DNA of 64,000 nucleotides from Actinostola sp. cb2023 (Eukaryota > Cnidaria > Anthozoa > Actiniaria > Actinostolidae). Where the stretch lies: contig JAUJYZ010000343.1 in assembly GCA_033675265.1 (NCBI GenBank), positions 62,001 through 126,000 on the forward strand. Reading direction: 5' to 3'. Under the pieces are notes generated by a model that made no database searches, was not told where the DNA came from, and was given only the letters and a program-made list of their open reading frames with translations. Positions 23,721 through 34,599 of this stretch are shown here, piece after piece (the stretch's first letter is position 1; every line of letters starts with the position of its first letter). A program made the position numbers and the translations under genes.

Positions 23721-24099
23721 CTATTATTATTATTATGTGACACAAATTATTCACATCACTTCAGGATTTTGGTAGGCTCTCTCTCATTTAACATTAGGTC
23801 ATGGGTTCGTTACCCACCTGGGGCTCAGATTACTGTCACGTGATTGTATATACGGAATACATTAACTCTTCCATGCACCATTGTCAATATACAGTGTGTT
23901 GTCTTCAGACTACATGTATATTGCGAAGCACTATACATCTTATCACGGTTTAAAACAAATATATGCATGCTTGTTTGGCAATGCCTAAGCCTTTCTCTGA
24001 AGACATGAGATGGAGGATCATTTGGCAACGAATATTTCTGAACAAGACATCAAGAGAATTTTCAGTGGACTTGTTTTTAACCCGGACAAGCATATGTGT

Positions 24100-24225
24100 T
24101 TAATTTGGTGTATAAGTTTAATTGTCCTGGTTATGGTGCGTGCTACATTGGCAAAACCAATCGCACCCTATACGAAAGAACTAAAGAACATGGTTGGGAT
24201 GATACCATCTTGACATTTGTCCGCA
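24100..24225 (+). pseudogene. Penelope-like element GIY-YIG endonuclease fragment
   Basis: An open stretch reads YKFNCPGYGACYIGKTNRTL followed by YERTKEHGWDD and a stop. CYIGKTNRTLYER..EH is the core of the GIY-YIG endonuclease carried at the C-terminus of Penelope-like elements, with the Tyr-Ile-Gly and the Arg helix visible. Neither reverse transcriptase nor termini are recognisable nearby. Confidence 0.6.
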
Positions 24226-25014
24226 ATTTAAATATCTAAAGAATTTTATCCTCCAACAATAATGATTCATACAATGAAATCGAAAAATTCCACATGAAGC
24301 GCCTTCACAAAGCCATTTTGGACATCATAATCCTCATGGTCTAGTTCCCAGTTCTACTGGATTGCAGATTTGCGACGCCGAACAAAAACAGGAAAAAAAC
24401 ATGGGCTATGTTTTTCAACTCGTGCTAAAGGCCTGGGCACGAGTAATAAAGAATTTCAATGTTTCTTTCCTTTCCAGCGGAGCCTTTCCCATGTTACAAT
24501 ATACAATAGTTAGCACTTTCCAGTTGATTTCATATAACTTCGGCCACTTGGTTTCCAGAACTTCGGAAGTTATCGAATAACAAGTTTACCGTCAAACTTT
24601 TGAACTTAGCCATGAACTTTGGAATGATCTTTGGAACGAGCTTGCAAAATTGGGCGCGAACAAAGCAAAATATTTTCGTATGAATAACAAGACGATTTAA
24701 AACAATGGATGCTCTTGTTCAAAGACCAACTCAATGAAGGGACATTTGCTTTGATATATGGTACTTTACGTGCTAATCAGTTCAGCTCAAGGCTGAAAAT
24801 CAAACTGATCGGAGACAATCAAATTGGTCTTATGTTTCCCAAAGAAGTATCACTAGGAACGGAAGCTCTTCTGAAATATCAAATCCAACTGCTAAGAGAT
24901 GAATCACCACTTGTGACAAGTACAAAACATCGATGTTGCTGAAACAATGAGCAAAGAAAAGCCGCCAGCTAAAAAGTTTAGTACTGATCTGATAAGATTA
25001 CGATTTTGAGTGGT

Positions 25015-25252
25015 GAGAGGCTCGTTCTGCCACCTCTGTGTCCCGGGTTCAATTGTTAGTTCGTTCTCTCCCTTGCTTCAAGGGTTTTTCTCTGGGTACA
25101 CCGGTTTTCCTCCCTCGGTAAAAACGAACCAGTGAGCTGAAAGTTGTATGCATAGAATATTAGAATGTAGTGGTAGTGTTGTGAGAGTAGTGTCTTCCAA
25201 TTAGTGTGCAAGTGCTAGAACACATTGGACACTTAAATAAAGTTATTTTTAT
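25015..25252 (+). repeat. SINE-like repeat
   Basis: GTGGTGAGAGGCTCGTTCTG, then a B-box-like GTCCCGGGTTCAATT, a GGTTTTTCTCTGGGTACACC block, and an ACTTAAATAAAGTTATTTTT tail. The layout (pol III-like head, conserved body, short tail) suggests a SINE or the 3' part of its partner LINE. Confidence 0.45.
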
Positions 25253-25377
25253 TTTGGCGCCAAACGAAAAGAAAAAACTGATATTACATTTATTTTCAGT
25301 TCCACAGTACGGTTTGAGAGCTTTGCAGTGTGAAGAACAAAAGCAAGAACTTTAGATAAATATAGAGTCAATGGACA

Positions 25378-25738
25378 TCAGAAGAACAGTTTGTGGAAAC
25401 TGCCGTGGGCACTGAAATCAAAGCTCAAATTGTTGCAAATACAACACATGCTATACCTACTGTGGCATACGGGAGAAACAGCCCAAGTATTTTAGCAAGT
25501 TGAATGCCCTCAAATTGAAAAGAAAAAAGACTCAATCACCGATCTAGAAAACCAAGTTAAGTTTATGCAACAATTTTCAAGTAGCAGCGAACACCAGTTT
25601 ATTAAAAACCTAACACCAAGACTTTACAAAGTTGATGAAAATTACAAGATAAACAAGCCAAAATTGATGCACGATGTTTGTCTGATAAGAGATTATCTTG
25701 GCTGCAAAATTCCTCTCAAAATATCATCGGAGTTATGA
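25378..25738 (+). pseudogene. Decayed Cys-rich / coiled-coil ORF of a repeated coral family
   Basis: The first part reads RTVCGNCRGH and then CCKYNTCYTYCGI (zinc-ligand-like cysteines). After a frame change come DLENQVKFMQQFSSSSEHQF and TPRLYKVDENYKINKPKLM ending ...IRDYLGCKIP. The combination resembles an uncharacterised protein multiplied in coral genomes. A stop interrupts the first part and the frames differ. Confidence 0.35.
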
Positions 25739-26830
25739 CAGATCCTGAATAGAGAGTTTTGAATGTATTTTTCAAGTGAGTCCTAACAAGCCTTGTTTTT
25801 GTGCAATTTCACAATTTAAAATGTTCATATCTTCCTAAGGATTTATTATTTGGTTTCAAAACACACACATAGTATTAACATGATCACATTCTATCAGTTT
25901 AGTTAAGTTCAAATTGGAATTCATTCATTCACAATTCTGCATGTGCATTCCTGAAGATGGCAGATCATACGGCATCAGAAGTGTGCACACTTCAACTGTG
26001 ATAGTTTATTAAAAGAATCCACCAATACAAATCTTCAAATGTTTGCCTTTTTTTTTGCAATACCCTAATTCTTTCATAACTCAAAAATGAATAGTTTTGA
26101 TGCTGGTCAATGTTAACAACAGCAGAATTTATGTTTATTATTATTTTGAGACTGTTTCTGAAACCTTTATAATCTACATTGTGTTGGCCTTTCTGCATCA
26201 CTACACAACATTAACAGCCAAGCACTTTTGAGCCATGACTACAAAATACCTGTTGAGTGAATGCTCTTAAAGTGTTTTGTTCAATTAAAATTAAGATTTG
26301 TTTTTCACATGTGTGTTAGTTATTACATATGTATGAGACGAAATTGATTATTTGTTGTAAAATTATGTACTAGGATATCCTCATGACTGGCATCAGTGCC
26401 CTTCAGTATGCCCTTCATGAAGGCCATAGGGAGGATGAAGAAGGAACGTGCCTTGTCTGCTGCTCAAGTAGAAGCTGCAAAAAGTGTTTGTGTCATTATC
26501 TCCTTGGGGGACCAATACATGGATCCCCAAAATCAAGAGTTAATATATGATGACATTGCTGAATAGGTTCTCAGCATTATTGGTGACACCATGACAAGAG
26601 AGGCCATCAAGGCTATGCAGAGTTTATTTTTTTGTGAAAATGGTAACTACCAGTACCTCACTTATGTAAATTTATTGTATGAAAAATGTAGACCCCTACA
26701 GTCTGCATTGACATTTATTTATTCATCTATTGATGTATTTATATACTTATTTATACATTACAAAGGAGACGAAATTGATTATTTGTTATAGTAAGACAGT
26801 AAGACATCATCAACTATCAGTATATCAACT

Positions 26831-27856
26831 GCGTGGAGTCTGCGTGGAGTCGGAGTGTAAACTGAGTGTAATCTGATTGTAATGTGAGTGTAGTTTGAGT
26901 GTAGTTTCGCCTTTGTTATACAGTCTTTTGATTACGCTACACGCAGGCTGAGTGTAGTTTGAGTGTAGTGCAAAGAAATTTAATCCAACAGCGATCAAAC
27001 TGTTGGACGACGAGACATTCATGTTCGTAATAAATTATATCAAGAATCGTGGTTCAAAACCAAAATAATTCAAAGCCAGATACAATGTGCCTCTCAAAAA
27101 TATATACTATAAATGATTAGGAACATTTTATAGTCCAGTGCGATCGGAGCGAGCGTCGCTTTGAACGTGAAGTCGAAGCCGGCAAACAACAAGCATACCA
27201 ACGTATGACATATATTCGGGTCTATAGTTAACGTACATGCACGAAACTTAGCTCTTTTTGAGCATAAACACCTAGAGGAAGTTTTATAGTATTTTGACTT
27301 GTGTGAAATTATATCTAAATTGATTTTTTTACAAGAGATCGAACAACCGACAAACGCAAAGCGTCCTTGCACTTTGTCTCAACAACATCGTAAACAAACT
27401 TGTTGAATCATTGTTTCTAAAGCTTATTGTAGGAGAAAATACTCACAATATGACAACATGATATGATAAAAGTGATTAATAGTAAAGTTCTCTTCACAAG
27501 AAATGGCGTATCTCGGAGATTCGCCATTAAAAAGTATGTATTTATACTGTCAGTAAGAAAGAGCGGGTTGGTTAAAGTTCCCGTAGACTCTTTTACGTGC
27601 TAACACACCATGTGTCAATCAAGTGTCTCAAACATAACATTCTCACGTACATGCTAACGAACCTTAGATTTTAGAACTGATAATGCCGAAAGTTGGTGGG
27701 AAAGACGTTTTGAATGAATGTTGTTTCTAGATACAACTTCAAGAGTTTATTTTAACTTGTTGTGTCATTTATCAGCTTATGGTAAAGTGAATATACTCGA
27801 AGCTTCTTCAAGCTTTATTTTATTTACTACACTCAGACTCCACGCCAACTACACGC
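26831..27856. mobile_element. Non-autonomous DNA element with GCGTGGAGTC ends
   Basis: The left end has GCGTGGAGTCTGCGTGGAGT followed by an array of GAGTGTA motifs to about 26970. The right end has TACACTCAGACTCCACGCCA and ACTACACGC, the same sequence inverted. The interior (about 1 kb) has no frame longer than about 90 codons. The multiplied short motif near the left end looks like a set of transposase-binding sites. No target duplication could be defined. Confidence 0.6.
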
Positions 27857-27917
27857 AAAAAATGTTAACATACTTCTAAACAGTACTGTCCCTCCGGTAT
27901 TTCAACTAAAAAGCTTC

Positions 27918-28858
27918 CAAGTTTCCAGGAGTTTAAATGGCGAAAAGAAGAGAAAGTCTCAGCCTGAGGTTCAACAAGACATTGCAATTCATGTTGGTGT
28001 GATGGCAGTGACGAAGGATGGCGACCTTCACTTCAAGAGAGGGTCAAGTATCCCATTGAAAGTGTTGCCGGCTGTTACTGCAGAAAATATACTAAATTCA
28101 GGTGTTTATAAGCAAAGTATATTTAATGCCGACCTGGGGAACAATATCCCAACTGCCTACAAGTTACTATTTTCCTACAAGTGTCAAAACTATGCCAGGT
28201 AGCGACAAGGCGTTTGTGCTGAAAGATTACAAAGAGGCACTAGGGAAAGCGTACAGTAGAATAACTTTGTACTTATGCACCAACTCCAAGTATTTTGACT
28301 ACATTTCTTCCGGAGTCAGGAACGATTCAAACTCTGAGGAAGAATATGAAGCACATCAAGAATCTAGTTCACCCGTGAGTCCAGCAACAAGCAACCTGCT
28401 GGTAGTAACGTGCACATCCAAGCCAAGGAAGAAAAGTGCTACAAGGCAACATGAAGCCCCTGAATGCAGAAATTCTCAATGAGATTTTTGAACTTGTACT
28501 TTCTGTAGCATGAAACATCAAGCGGGAGCATGAAGAAGCAATTTTGCTCAATTTTAACAACTTTTTAGAAGAGGTAGAGAAAGGAGAAGTGCATTATGTA
28601 GATGACAAAGAAGGATTGCAGATAACCCTAGAAAGTGTTCTCAGCTTCATCACCAGCAACAAACATCCCTGCTGGGGTTTTGACAGCACTCCTAAAATCC
28701 ACTTTGATCATGAAGCAGCAGTAGGAAGAAAGCTGACTGCAAATACTTGTGTCAATGTTATTACTTTCCCTGTTAATGGCACTTATATGGTATATGAGTC
28801 TTTCAAGAATGAAATGATCACCTGCATTCAGGGCTGTCAGGGATTTGGTATGCTGTAA
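27918..28858 (+). pseudogene. HECT-type E3 ubiquitin ligase-like relic (G2E3-like family)
   Basis: The first part (27940-28199) reads IAIHVGVMAVTKDG...RGSSIPLKV. After a frameshift at about 28140-28190 it continues as PGSDKAFVLKDYKEALGKAY and RITLYLCTNS, a ubiquitin-like N-terminal module found in G2E3-like HECT proteins of fish and cnidarians. The second part (28544-28858) is the HECT C-lobe: ITLESVLSFITSNKHP, WGFDSTPKIHFD, then LTANTCVNVITFP with the catalytic Cys, and CQGFGML just before the stop. The HECT N-lobe is missing between the parts. The truncation and frameshift indicate a pseudogene, though the active-site Cys is preserved. Confidence 0.6.
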
Positions 28859-29869
28859 ATAGCATACAGCAAGGCACTCATAATGTATCTACAGTATTAC
28901 TTACTCCGTTTACCAGTTTTGCTTGTTACTACAGTTACTATTATTTTGTTGCAATAAGCGTGTTATAAGACTATTATATCATTAGCCATTTCGGAGTTGA
29001 TGTTTGAAAGGAATTGTGCTACTGTTTTGAGGGACGCCATAGGCCTTATTTTCGAGATCAGAATACTAGAATGTTTTGACATAAAAATAACCACTGATCT
29101 GAAAAAGCAATTATTCATCAAAACTTTTGAAAATTCTTTGAGAAAAAACAATGTGTTGAAGTCAATAACAAACATTCAGGTGAACCAAACACAACAACAT
29201 AAGACTTGTTGTATCATTTCTTCATCCTCCCCTCCAATAGATATAGCTGGAATGACTAGACAACATAATACAGGGCTCAATCTGAAGATAGATTGCGAGC
29301 CGGCTCGGTAGTCAAACTCACCGAGTTAACGAGCCGACGAGCGGCACTGACATAAATATTCCAAGACACTTCTATTACATTATCGTTTTCAGTCAAATAC
29401 TCTGCTGGAATTCCCATATTGCCAATAAAAAGAACCTGGTCGTCCGTTAAGGATCTCAATGGGGAATTAGCAGTACTGCTAAATCGATTGACACGTTAAA
29501 AAAGTAATTTATTTATAAAGTAATTACAACAACAACACTTGAACCACGATGTAATAACCACAAAACATATTCCCTTTGTCTTGGACTCGTTTCAAATCAG
29601 AATTATAAACGATGTCGAACTCAGAAATATCATTGAAGACCGTGAATATTGATGCTTGAAATTTTATACACAAGACACTTCGCCACAGCTGAAATGAACA
29701 CGAACATTGGCGCTTGACCGGCATTACCGAAATATGAAGTAATCTACACTAATACCATATGTATGAAGTAATCTTTATTAGTTTCATGTTATACATCGTA
29801 CAAATATAAATGTATTTAGGAGAATATGTTATCGAAATGACAGATGACGAAACGACTTGTTATAAGGTA
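28859..29869. other. No gene seen
   Basis: Only short frames on both strands. A GAGCCGGCTCGG...CGAGCCG inverted motif lies near 29296-29340. Confidence 0.3.
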
Positions 29870-30679
29870 TTGGCACCTATTATCGGGCATTCCCTATTAT
29901 CGGGCAGTAAGCTAAAAAAAAATTTACAAATAAAATTTACTCATACCGTTACTTGTTTCATGTTTGGAATCGTATTCTTTGTTCTCTCGTCATCTGCTTT
30001 TCGTATGACAAATGAAAACACGGCAGTTTACAGACAAAATGTCCTAGCAGTACGCGTCTTCAGACTTTTTGAGATCATACATTCCCCAAGAAAAGTCCAA
30101 AAATATTGTACGAAATGTAGTTTGAAAGCCATCGGTGTCCTCCAAACAACTTGCTCGACCATTTTGTATCCCACAAAACCTTTCAAACCCACATTACTGA
30201 AATTACCGCTAGCCAAAGGTCTTGCACATACAAGCGTGACGTGGAACCCATGATCGGGCAGCCAGCGATCTTGCAAATCAGCTGATATATTTTTAACATA
30301 TGCGCACACTTTCTTGGCGGGAATTTGAAGTTGTTCAATTTATTTCTGCTTTTTCCTCTGAAATAACAGTCTTTTCTAGAAGTTTTAACAATTTTACAGA
30401 AATACGATTTAGTAAAGGACAACAAGAACAAAAGAGGTAGGTATTTTAATTTTGTTTTAATCAGTCTAGACTCGTCTAGACACCTGTCTAGACATCTGGA
30501 TTTTCGAGACATCTGGATTTTCGTCATCCAAGGCTTGCCTTTTTGTATCTTTTCTGGTCTGCATCGGTCTCATTGGACTTCATAGATAGCTTTTTTTTCA
30601 TTTTATAATAAACAATAAAGTACGAAAAAACAAAATCAACAATTTAAGTTATTTTATCTCCAGATCATTATTACTATTA

Positions 30680-30832
30680 TGCCGCCTAAAAAGAAAAGAC
30701 GGCTGTGGAGTGATGAGAACAGGCAGTGAGATCCAATGAAATGTCCCAACGCGAGGCTGTCGCGGCTTTTAATGTTCCTAAATCTACGCTGGCAGACAGG
30801 TTAAGTGGGCCTGTGTCCTTTGTCCATGGAGC
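30680..30832 (+). pseudogene. N-terminal HTH part of pogo transposase copy 1, two frameshifts
   Basis: MPPKKKRRLWSDEN opens at 30680 and runs into TGA after about 16 codons. The next frame resumes as SNEMSQREAVAAFNVPKSTL (a psq-type helix-turn-helix with A..F..P.STL), and a second shift near 30830 brings in the long transposase frame. The corresponding segment of copy 2 (from 38135) is continuous, which identifies the two deletions. This is the DNA-binding domain expected to read the terminal sites. Confidence 0.7.
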
Positions 30833-32097
30833 AAAGTGGCCCCGAAACCCTCCTAACCGAAGAGGACGAAAATAAGCTTGCTGCATATTTAATCAAAATG
30901 AGCAGCAAAGGTTATGGGAAGAGCAAGGAAATTATAATATTCATTGCGACCTCAATCGCGAAGAAGCGTGGGAAGGAGATGAAAGGGGCGTCACTAAGCA
31001 AAAGGTGGTGGAAGAATTTCATTAAGCGCCATCCACAGATATCAATGCGTGCATGCCAAAATTTTGGCGTAGTGCGTACCCTTGTGACAACAGGCACGAT
31101 CGAAGCTTTCTGCAAGAAGCTTTTAGAAGCTATGACGTCTAATTCCGTTGGCAGCATGCTTGATAAACCCCATCTTATTTACAACTGTGACGAAAGCGGA
31201 TTTGAATTCGACGCCATAAACAAAATTGTTGCAGCTGCGAGAGGGGCAAAACATGTACCAAGAATATTAAAGGGCCAACATGAAAAGGTAACGGTACTAG
31301 CGTGCGCATCCGCAGCAGAGAACACAGTGCCACCCATGTTTATTTTTAAAAACGAGTCGGGTAGAGTCCCACCAGGATGTAAAGAAGAGGGCCCAGCTGG
31401 AACACTCTTTAATGCGCAAAAATCTGGCTGGATAGATAAAGATCTATATTTAAAGTGGTTCAAAGAGCTGTTTCTCGTTTCCATACCATCTGAACACCCA
31501 ATACTTCTTCTTGTGGATGGGCACAAGTCTCATGTGACGGAGGAATTGATTGAAACCGCAGTTGCCAACAATATCATAGTGTATTGCCTACCCGCCCACT
31601 CATCACATCTTTTACAGCCACTAGATCTATCACTGTTTGGTCCTTTGAAGAGAGGGTGGGTGAAGGTGTGCGCTGCATTCAACCATATCACAGGGGCTGT
31701 GGTCACGAAGACAAATTTTGCAAAGATCTTCAACGTTGCATGGCACTCCAGTCTAACACCAGACATCATACGCAACGGATTTCGATGGGCAGGAATCTAC
31801 CCATACGATCCCAGTGTCTTGAACTACAGCAATTTGGCACCTTCACTGCAATCAGCTCCCAGCGTACCAGAGCAGGCAGATTCCCTCCAACTGGTTATCG
31901 ATGACATGAACGGGCCAGAAGCAACGATGGCAGCAGGCAGTGGTCATCAATCATCTACGCCAATAACAACTCCTTCACGAGAGCCTAGAAGCCAGTCGGC
32001 AACTCTGTCAGAGGATCCAATGTTGTCATCAACTGCAGCTGGATACCAAGACCACATGTCACCATCGTCACTCAACCTACACGATTTCGAACAGTGA
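30805..32097 (+). CDS. pogo/Tigger-type DDD transposase domain
   Basis: Open frame of 430 codons; real similarity to copy 2 starts at about residue 11 (SGPETLLTEED). In order: a CENP-B/Tc5-type HTH (residues about 18-90, including KRWWKNFIKRHP) and the RNase-H-fold catalytic core, with D129 in YNCDESGFEF, D238 in LLVDGHKSH and D274 in HLLQPLDLSLFGP. These three Asp positions are the metal-binding triad of pogo-family transposases, which cut and join DNA at TA targets. A Ser/Thr/Pro-rich tail follows to the TGA. The catalytic core is intact, but the first HTH is out of frame upstream and the continuation (YENGYDL, then LYLKWKARYEE) lies past the stop in other frames, so the full protein cannot be made from this copy. 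Confidence 0.85.
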   Translation: MGLCPLSMEQSGPETLLTEEDENKLAAYLIKMSSKGYGKSKEIIIFIATSIAKKRGKEMKGASLSKRWWKNFIKRHPQISMRACQNFGVVRTLVTTGTIEAFCKKLLEAMTSNSVGSMLDKPHLIYNCDESGFEFDAINKIVAAARGAKHVPRILKGQHEKVTVLACASAAENTVPPMFIFKNESGRVPPGCKEEGPAGTLFNAQKSGWIDKDLYLKWFKELFLVSIPSEHPILLLVDGHKSHVTEELIETAVANNIIVYCLPAHSSHLLQPLDLSLFGPLKRGWVKVCAAFNHITGAVVTKTNFAKIFNVAWHSSLTPDIIRNGFRWAGIYPYDPSVLNYSNLAPSLQSAPSVPEQADSLQLVIDDMNGPEATMAAGSGHQSSTPITTPSREPRSQSATLSEDPMLSSTAAGYQDHMSPSSLNLHDFEQ

Positions 32098-32122
32098 ATT
32101 GGAAAGGACGACAGGGACAAAT

Positions 32123-32914
32123 TTAGAAAACGCTATGAAAATGGCTATGACCTAAACACACGATAATCTGTACCTGAAGTGGAAGGCAAGGTACGAGGAA
32201 GCAGGTGGAGCCACAAAGACAAAATCCGCATGCCCTTGCAATGGTGCATGCCCCTGTACATGCGAGGGATCCACATACATGTATGATATCGACACCAGAT
32301 ACAAGCCTTACCAAGTCAGCAACGCCGTCGCCATATACGATCTCTACGCCCACTGGTGATGTGCTTATAGAGGAAGACCTCTGTAACATCATGCTTCAAC
32401 CTAAAAGGTCCTTCCAGGGAAAGAAAAACAGTCGGCGCAGGTGCCTCGATCCAGGTAATAAATGCATTACTGGAGAGCTGTTTTTAAATGCAGTACGATC
32501 TGAAAGTGGAAGAAAAAAGAGAGAGATGCGGGAGAAAGAGGCCAAGAGAATTGAAAGAGAGCGTATTAAAGTTGAGAAAAAGAAAATTGCTGAAACAAGA
32601 AAACAGAAAAAAAAGGAAGAAAAAGAGAAAAAAATGGAAGAAAAAAAGCAGAGGAAACCCAGGAGCGCAAAAAAAAGCGCAAGCAGCGAGACTTCACCAC
32701 CCTGTGTATGGCCAAGGAAAGCTACACATGCCAGAAATGTGGCAATGATTATAAGGAGTATGCAGAGGAAGATTGGGTCGAGTGCGACTATTGTGACGAG
32801 TGGTTTCATGTCAACTGTACCAATCTACCAGTGTTGGATGCACTAGAACCAGACATTGACTACACATGCGACTTATGTGAGGTCAAAGGATTTCCCTCGC
32901 ATAACGAATCTTGA
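32123..32914 (+). pseudogene. Coiled-coil and PHD-finger part of pogo element copy 1
   Basis: After the transposase stop, DNLYLKWKARYEEAGG and a Cys-rich CPCNGACPCTC run lie in one frame. Then YTISTPTGDVLIEEDLCNIM, CLDPGNKCITGE and a long Lys/Glu/Arg coil follow in another (to about 32700). The PHD-type zinc finger is in a third (about 32720-32890: YTCQKCGND, EDWVECDYCDEWFHVNC, YTCDLC). The ligand order C-x2-C, C-x2-C, H-x2-C, C-x2-C is complete. PHD fingers commonly bind histone H3 tails, which would suit a transposase that selects chromatin, but this is inference. The same blocks in copy 2 share a single frame. Confidence 0.7.
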
Positions 32915-32988
32915 ACATTGGTTACTTCATTCAGTTAATCGCCATTGTTGAGTTATTTAGACACCTTTGTAGTCGATTTCTCAGCCAT

Positions 32989-33264
32989 TTAAAGGAGCAC
33001 TCTCACAGGTAATGCATTGCGCGCCTTGAACCCCTCAGCGCCATTTTCGTATGATACGAAAATGGCGGATTTCTACTTACCCACACGAGAAGGAAGAGAT
33101 TCTCTGGAGAACTCCGGACTTGTCATTGCTGATCCGTCTCGTAATTCGAAAGGCGAACTTTTCACGTGTACTTTTCACGTGCGTTCTTGTTAAATCTAAG
33201 AAGTATCCCGTATGTAAACAATAACACGGCGCGCAATGCATTACCTGTGAGAGTGCTCCTTTAA
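32989..33264. mobile_element. TTAA-flanked MITE with 36-bp inverted ends
   Basis: TTAA, AGGAGCACTCTCACAGGTAA at left, its complement at right, TTAA. The element is 32993-33260 (268 bp). Arms include GCATTGCGCGCC. It is nested in the 3' part of pogo copy 1. The TTAA duplication fits a piggyBac-type mobiliser. Confidence 0.85.
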
Positions 33265-33594
33265 TATATTGGAGTATTTTCTTTGTAAATGCACGTTCTT
33301 TTCACTATACTGTACACTCGGGACAGTATAGTGCTACTCATGGGGCAAAATAGTGGAAGCACCACCATAGAAATTTATATATATTACTGTCATTATAGTA
33401 TACAATGTAGTTGTTACATGTAAACTAGGTAAGCCACATCAGTACTAGTGTATGATGAAAGAAATACTATAATACACAATTATAACCATGTGCTTTTTTG
33501 CATATAATAATATACATGAAAAAAATACTCGATTCTGATTGGCTTATAGCAGTGCAGTTGCAAATTATTATTTTTTTAATGAATATTATTAATT

Positions 33595-33745
33595 GGTAAT
33601 CATACGATTTCTCGTTCAATTTGGAATAATTTGCACTGGTGTGTTTTTCAAAGAGCTCAAATTGCACTCGTGCAATTTTGATACTCTTTGAAAAACACAC
33701 GAGTGCAAATTATTTCCAAATTGAACTCGAAACCGTATGATTACC
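33595..33745. repeat. Palindromic repeat
   Basis: GGTAATCATACGATTTCTCG and near complement CGAAACCGTATGATTACC flank inner arms TTTGCACT...GTGTGTTTTTCAAAGAG and complement. It is a hairpin MITE within pogo copy 1. Confidence 0.8.
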
Positions 33746-34343
33746 TCTACTAATATAATAAAACAATCTGCACATTCGGTTTATTGTTAACTAATTTGGA
33801 AATGTATATGAGCATGCATTAGTAATTTCTACTAATAGATGACTGTGATGAAGTCCCTCTACACTGTTGTATTATTTATTAGCTGAGTCACTGACACTAT
33901 CAACACACAGGTGCACCTCGGTTTTATGTTTTGTTCCTATATACTGGTCCCGCACATAGTTTTTCAACCCTAAAAGATACCATACATAAATTATGAAACA
34001 GTGTAATGCGCAGTTTGCTGGGTTTAGTATTGGATTAAAATACCGTTGACATGCATCCTGGTTACCTGAGTATTATATTTATTTAATATGCATGGATTTT
34101 CTTTTTCGACACCCTAAAATATACCAAAGTAAGAGGGAGGTTCAACATTTTCATTTCATACCCTAAAAGATACCTAATCGCTTATTTTAACCCCTAAAAG
34201 ATACGACGAGCATCCATGATACTTTTATATTACATAATTAAAACAATAAATTTACACTCAATTGCTCCATTCTGTTTTGCTTTGTTCACCGAAATAATGT
34301 GGGCTCTATCTGAAACAGAATAAAATAATAATTGCAACACTTT

Positions 34344-34450
34344 AAGTAAAAGTAAAGTAAAGGACTTTATTTAACGTCGGTATCTCGTAATAGTAATCAT
34401 ATACTAATAAACTTGAGGCCGACGGTGCGCTCTTTACTCCCCTCCCTCCA

Positions 34451-34481
<31 letters not shown>

Positions 34482-34599
34482 GCACTGAGCTACACAGATT
34501 AGAGGGAAGTCGAAACAAGGATGTGAGGTCATGAAGAATCGAACCGGGTACCTCTCGCATAGTAGGCCGCGCACTAACCAACTAAGCCATCCTTGCTCC
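34344..34599 (-). repeat. tRNA-derived SINE
   Basis: The minus strand starts GGAGCAAGGATGGCTTAGTT (A box TGGCTTAGTTGG), then GTACCCGGTTCGATTCTTC (B box GGTTCGATTC) about 40 bp on. A body of about 170 bp and an ACTTTACTTTTA-type tail follow. Both polymerase III promoter boxes and the spacing fit a tRNA-derived SINE. Confidence 0.8.

Noticed and set aside
30028..30527. Overlapping plus and minus ORFs near the left end of pogo copy 1
   Set aside because: They lie in the non-coding subterminal region; the equivalent region of copy 2 has no matching frame.
34530..34599. tRNA gene on the minus strand
   Set aside because: A and B boxes are present, but no acceptor-stem pairing was found and a SINE body and tail follow; called a tRNA-derived SINE instead.
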